Origin: Adenanthera pavonina
Taxonomy: Eukaryota > Streptophyta > Magnoliopsida > Fabales > Fabaceae
Assembly (NCBI GenBank): GCA_026686845.1
Contig: JAIVEN010000015.1
Span: 3,115,001-3,179,000 of the forward strand
Direction of reading: 5' to 3'
DNA: 64,000 bases
Positions within the stretch are counted from its first letter, which is position 1. Each line of letters starts with the position of its first letter. Below, one piece after another: positions 60,788 through 64,000 of this stretch. The translations under genes and the position numbers were made by a program. Below the pieces are notes generated by a model. It was not told the origin of the DNA and made no database searches. It saw only the letters and a list, made by a program, of their open reading frames with translations.

Positions 60788-61290
60788 AATCCGGGTGTAG
60801 CCTTTTGTGGAGGAATTACAAGGGACCACGGAGGCGAATGGAAATTGGGATTCACAAAGAAAATTGGGTGGTGTGATGCTTTGAGAGCTGAAATTTGGGG
60901 TGCCATCACTGGATTGAATTGGCTTGGGATATGAAGCTGTGTAAAGTTATTCTTGAAACCTATTCAAGTGTCCTTGTGAGGAAGTTACAGAATGCCAAGC
61001 TTACCGGTTCTTGTCAAGATAGATTGTTGAAGCGACTTCTTGCTTTGACTAATAGAGAGTGGGACTTACAGATCTCTCTAATTAAGAGGGGAGGGAACCA
61101 ATGTGGCTAGGTGCGGAGTTCTCTTCAGAACAACTTTTATGGGAGTCGCCTTGTGGTCACGAAGTTCTACCTTGATGACCTTAAGGGGATGAGTTGGGAT
61201 ACTGGTGATTGATCTGTATTGTTTTGTTATTTTGGGCTTTTTTGCCTTCGTTTTCTACCAAATATATATATATATATATATATATAAAAG
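60788..61290 (+). pseudogene. 5'-truncated LINE: RNase H-like domain remnant
   Basis: Frames read PGVAFCGGITRDHGGEWKLG, DALRAEIWGAITGL, then after a frameshift near 60930 WDMKLCKVILETYSSV and IKRGGNQC, and finally FYLDDLKGMSWD. This order matches the RNase H domain at the C-terminus of plant L1-type LINE polyproteins. The usual ETDS catalytic aspartate is replaced (ETYS), and stops and frameshifts break the frame, so it is dead. An (AT)n tail (61261-61286) ends it. The matching site in repeat C copy 1 (near 49450) lacks it, indicating a later insertion. Confidence 0.8.
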
Positions 61291-61345
61291 ACTAAGAGGT
61301 GACAATATATAAGACTAAGATGTTACCAAATATATGTAGGACTAA

Positions 61346-61819
61346 GGGATAATGACATTCTTGGATGCCCAAAACTCTAACTATAAAACTAGAAGATAAA
61401 CTACACAATTCACTTGTATAACAACTAAACAAAAATCACGAATTGTCTTTTTTTTTTTTAAGTACAAAAATAATTAAGTTTAGTAATATAAATAAGTGAC
61501 AAATAGTGCCTATTAATTTTCGTTTTATATATTTGTTGTGTGAATTGTCTTTTTTAATTAGAGCATAACATTTATTACGATACTTAATATAATTTTTGAA
61601 GGCTAACACATACGGTAGACTTAACCTGACACCGAATAATCATAGTAATCTATTATGCTACAAGAATGAAAAGGATAATGATCAAATCAAACATTCACTT
61701 CAGTTTTATTCAAGCCACGGACTGATAATACATATACAAAAACCATAGGCTCTAGATAAGTACCGCCAAATGTCAATTGCAACAATTTATGCAAGATGAC
61801 ACACATACATGAGTTGAAA
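61346..61819. repeat. Receptor-kinase 3' flank (repeat D, copy 2)
   Basis: Immediately downstream of the kinase stop codon, matching 57360-57843. It contains short direct repeats of GACTAAGAGGTGAC / GACTAAGATGTTAC and ACTAAGGGATAATGAC (61305-61350), and probably includes the 3'UTR. No gene seen. Confidence 0.6.
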
Positions 61820-64000
61820 TCAATCCTTCAATAGCTGTCCAATAGTGATGGTGTCAAATTGATCCTGTAAATGAGATTTTGTTGGCCTTGCAAGCTCTGT
61901 GCATACTTGTTCCATGGTTGGACGAGATCGAGGATTCTCATTCAAGCAAGAAAATGCCACTTTTGTAACCAAGATCACCTCATGAACAATTGACTTGCGG
62001 GGTTGAGAAAGTCGTGGGTCTAATACATCTTTCAATAGCAAATCATAAGTGGTAGATTTCTCAGCCAAAGATGAAATAAGCTCTCCTGGATGTATTCCCA
62101 TTATGATTTCCAAACTCAGCACTCCAAAACTGTAAACATCACATTTTTCATTTGCTTCCATAGTGTAAGCAATCTCTGCAACATGTTTAAGGTTATATCT
62201 TTAATATAGCAAAGAGTAGTATTTTGAAAGGAACAAACAAAATGGTCTTACCTGGAGCAGCATACCCGAATGTGCCTACAAATGTGGTCATATGGCTTGA
62301 GTTAGGCTTCAAAAACTTAGCTGTTCCAAAGTCAATAATGCGAGCTTCCTCATATTCTGAACTTAGAAGTACATTCTTGCTTGATATGTCACGATGAATA
62401 ATAGGAATTGAACAACCATGATGCATATGAAATAAAGCACTAGCCACACCTTCAACAACATTCACCCTCTTTTTCCATCCAAGCTTAGTGGCTTCCTCCT
62501 CATTCTTTAGTACGTTATCCAAGCTGCCACCTTCCAAGAACTCATAAACCACAAAGGAGAATTTTGAATTGGAACAAAACCCATACAACTTAACAATGTT
62601 GCGATGTTTGATTTCTGTCAAAGCTTGAATCTCACTTGTGAAAGCTTTTTGATTGGAGATATCCCCACTTAATACTGAATGAAGCTTCTTTACAGCAAAA
62701 ACATCACCTGTAGGCAAATCAGCCCTGTAAACACTTCCTTGGCTCCCTTTCCCAATGAGAAATCTGTCATCAAACTCCATTGTAGCTTGGATGATATTTT
62801 CATACAATATTTCTCTGTTAGAACTCCATATAAAATAAAAATCTTCATCTTTGTCTTTTGTTTTTGCACACCGGGAAAAAATGCAAGCTCCAACCCCTAC
62901 TAATAGCAAAATGGCCAATGCGAGGAATATTATCAAGAACTTTTTGTTCTTATGACTATGTGCATTTGTTTGGGAATTATTACAAAGATGTAAGCCAGTG
63001 ACATTACCACACAAACCCTTATTATTCCTCAATGCTTCGAAGGTTTTGTGAAAGGCTGGATTATTTGGAATGGGGCCTTCTAATTGGTTGTACGATATGT
63101 CAACAGATGTCAAAGCTGATATCCTATCAAAACTGGATGGAATGGTACCAGAGAAATTGTTATGTGAGAGGTTCAATATTTCCAACTTCTGTAATGCTCC
63201 AAGCATTGTTGTTATGTCCCCACTCAACAAATTCTCACTGAGATCAAGTTGTTCAAGAGCTTGGAGTTCACCAAACTCCAAGGGTATGCTTCCCTCAAAT
63301 TTGTTTTGGCTCAAATTCAATTTCCTTAACCTTTCAAACCCCCCAACTTCTTTTGTGATTGAGCCATTGAAATTGTTTGCTGCCAACTCCAATTTTTCAA
63401 GTTGATTAAGTGATCTTATATCAGAGGGGACATTGCCTGAAAAGTTATTGTGGCTCAAAGAGAGTTGTGTCAATGAGGTCAACTTCCCTAGTTCTTTAGG
63501 AATTTGTCCAGACAAATGATTTGAGGAGAACTTAAGTAAACCAAGCTTAGTTGCCTCTCCTAGCTCTGGTGGTATATCACCAGAAAGCTTGTTATTGTCA
63601 ATAATGAACTGTGTGAGATTTGGACACTTCCCCCACATGGATGAAAGGTGGCCATACAATTGATTGCCACCTAGATTGATGTAGTTCAAAGTAGGATATA
63701 CTCCAAAAGCGTTTGTTATGTTATCAACTAACTGGTTATCGTCAAGTCTGATTCTTTCTAAACTAGAACAATTCTTCAAACTTGTCGGGATAGGACCAGT
63801 GAATTGGTTATATGGAGCACCAAACCTGAATAATGTCCCACTTTGACAAATTTGCTGTGGCAAATGGCCGAGAAAACGATTATAACCCAGTTGTATGCTA
63901 TACCAACTTGTCAAGTTATTCATTTCTAATGGAAGGTGACCACCGAGATTGTTTTGGCTCACTATCAGGACGGTGAGCTTTGTCATATTTCTTATAGTGG
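61820..64000 (-). CDS. LRR receptor-like kinase, MIK2-like (5' end cut)
   Basis: Two exons in view, 64000-62252 (continuing beyond the window) and 62175-61820, are joined across a 76-bp GT-AG intron (CCAG, then GTAAG; TTGCAG). Counting from the Met at 63986, about thirteen 24-residue LRRs occupy residues 1-310, followed by a cysteine pair motif (GLCGNVTGLHLC) and a membrane segment at about 349-369. A complete kinase domain follows: GKGSQG glycine loop at 412-417, AVKK lysine at 433, HRDISSKN at 531-538, DFG at 552-554, then AAPE across the splice. HRD makes it an RD kinase. The layout and the EANEKCDVYSFGVL stretch match the Arabidopsis MIK2 (MDIS1-interacting) group of LRR-XII/XI-type cell-surface receptors. 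MIK2 itself senses SCOOP peptides; ligand and role here are inference. No lesion was seen. The N-terminus and signal peptide lie outside the window. Confidence 0.92.

Overview
The window is AT-rich plant nuclear DNA. The evidence is GT-AG introns, a peroxisomal photorespiratory enzyme of plant type, a plant LRR receptor kinase, an F-box/LRR gene, and dense MITE, SINE, LTR and LINE debris. The AGT1 protein has the length and exon layout of eudicot AGT1, so a eudicot is likely. I cannot name the species.

Layout. (1) 2.68-7.4 kb, minus strand: a complete serine--glyoxylate aminotransferase gene (AGT1), with five coding exons and a leader exon behind a 1.3-kb 5'UTR intron. (2) 7.4-28.0 kb: no intact gene. 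It holds AGT1 upstream DNA, a second copy of the AGT1 promoter, leader and upstream DNA (19.29-27.97 kb) split by about 5.8 kb of inserted repeats including a probable 4.8-kb solo LTR, a recent 1.14-kb tandem duplication (13.80-16.07 kb), and a 401-bp MITE whose empty site lies at 41.2 kb. (3) 28.4-35.5 kb: an F-box/LRR cluster, with a decayed copy lacking exon 1, an intact three-exon gene (31.27-33.25 kb) and extra copies of its upstream/5'UTR DNA. (4) 35.5-64 kb: remains of an LRR receptor-like kinase cluster of MIK2 type. There are two pseudogenes (35.6-36.5 and 57.8-58.4 kb) and one apparently intact gene, cut by the window end (61.8-64.0 kb). Between them are CACTA-like, Stowaway-like and other repeats and several directly repeated blocks.

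The intergenic DNA is not random filler. At least fourteen copies of a roughly 120-140 bp module (near-palindrome at one end, tRNA-like A and B boxes at the other) all lie in the same orientation. Many sit in longer segments that recur in direct orientation at 9, 17, 27, 40, 42, 44, 48, 56 and 60 kb. The best reading is an old, decayed array of direct segmental duplications carrying gene fragments.

The genes have no evident joint pathway: AGT1 is metabolic, the F-box gene would act in SCF ubiquitin ligases, and the kinase in cell-surface signalling. I found no previously undescribed molecular system. The most distinctive material is the duplicated AGT1 promoter, the one-directional module array and the filled/empty MITE site. 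All coordinates and splice sites were read by eye.
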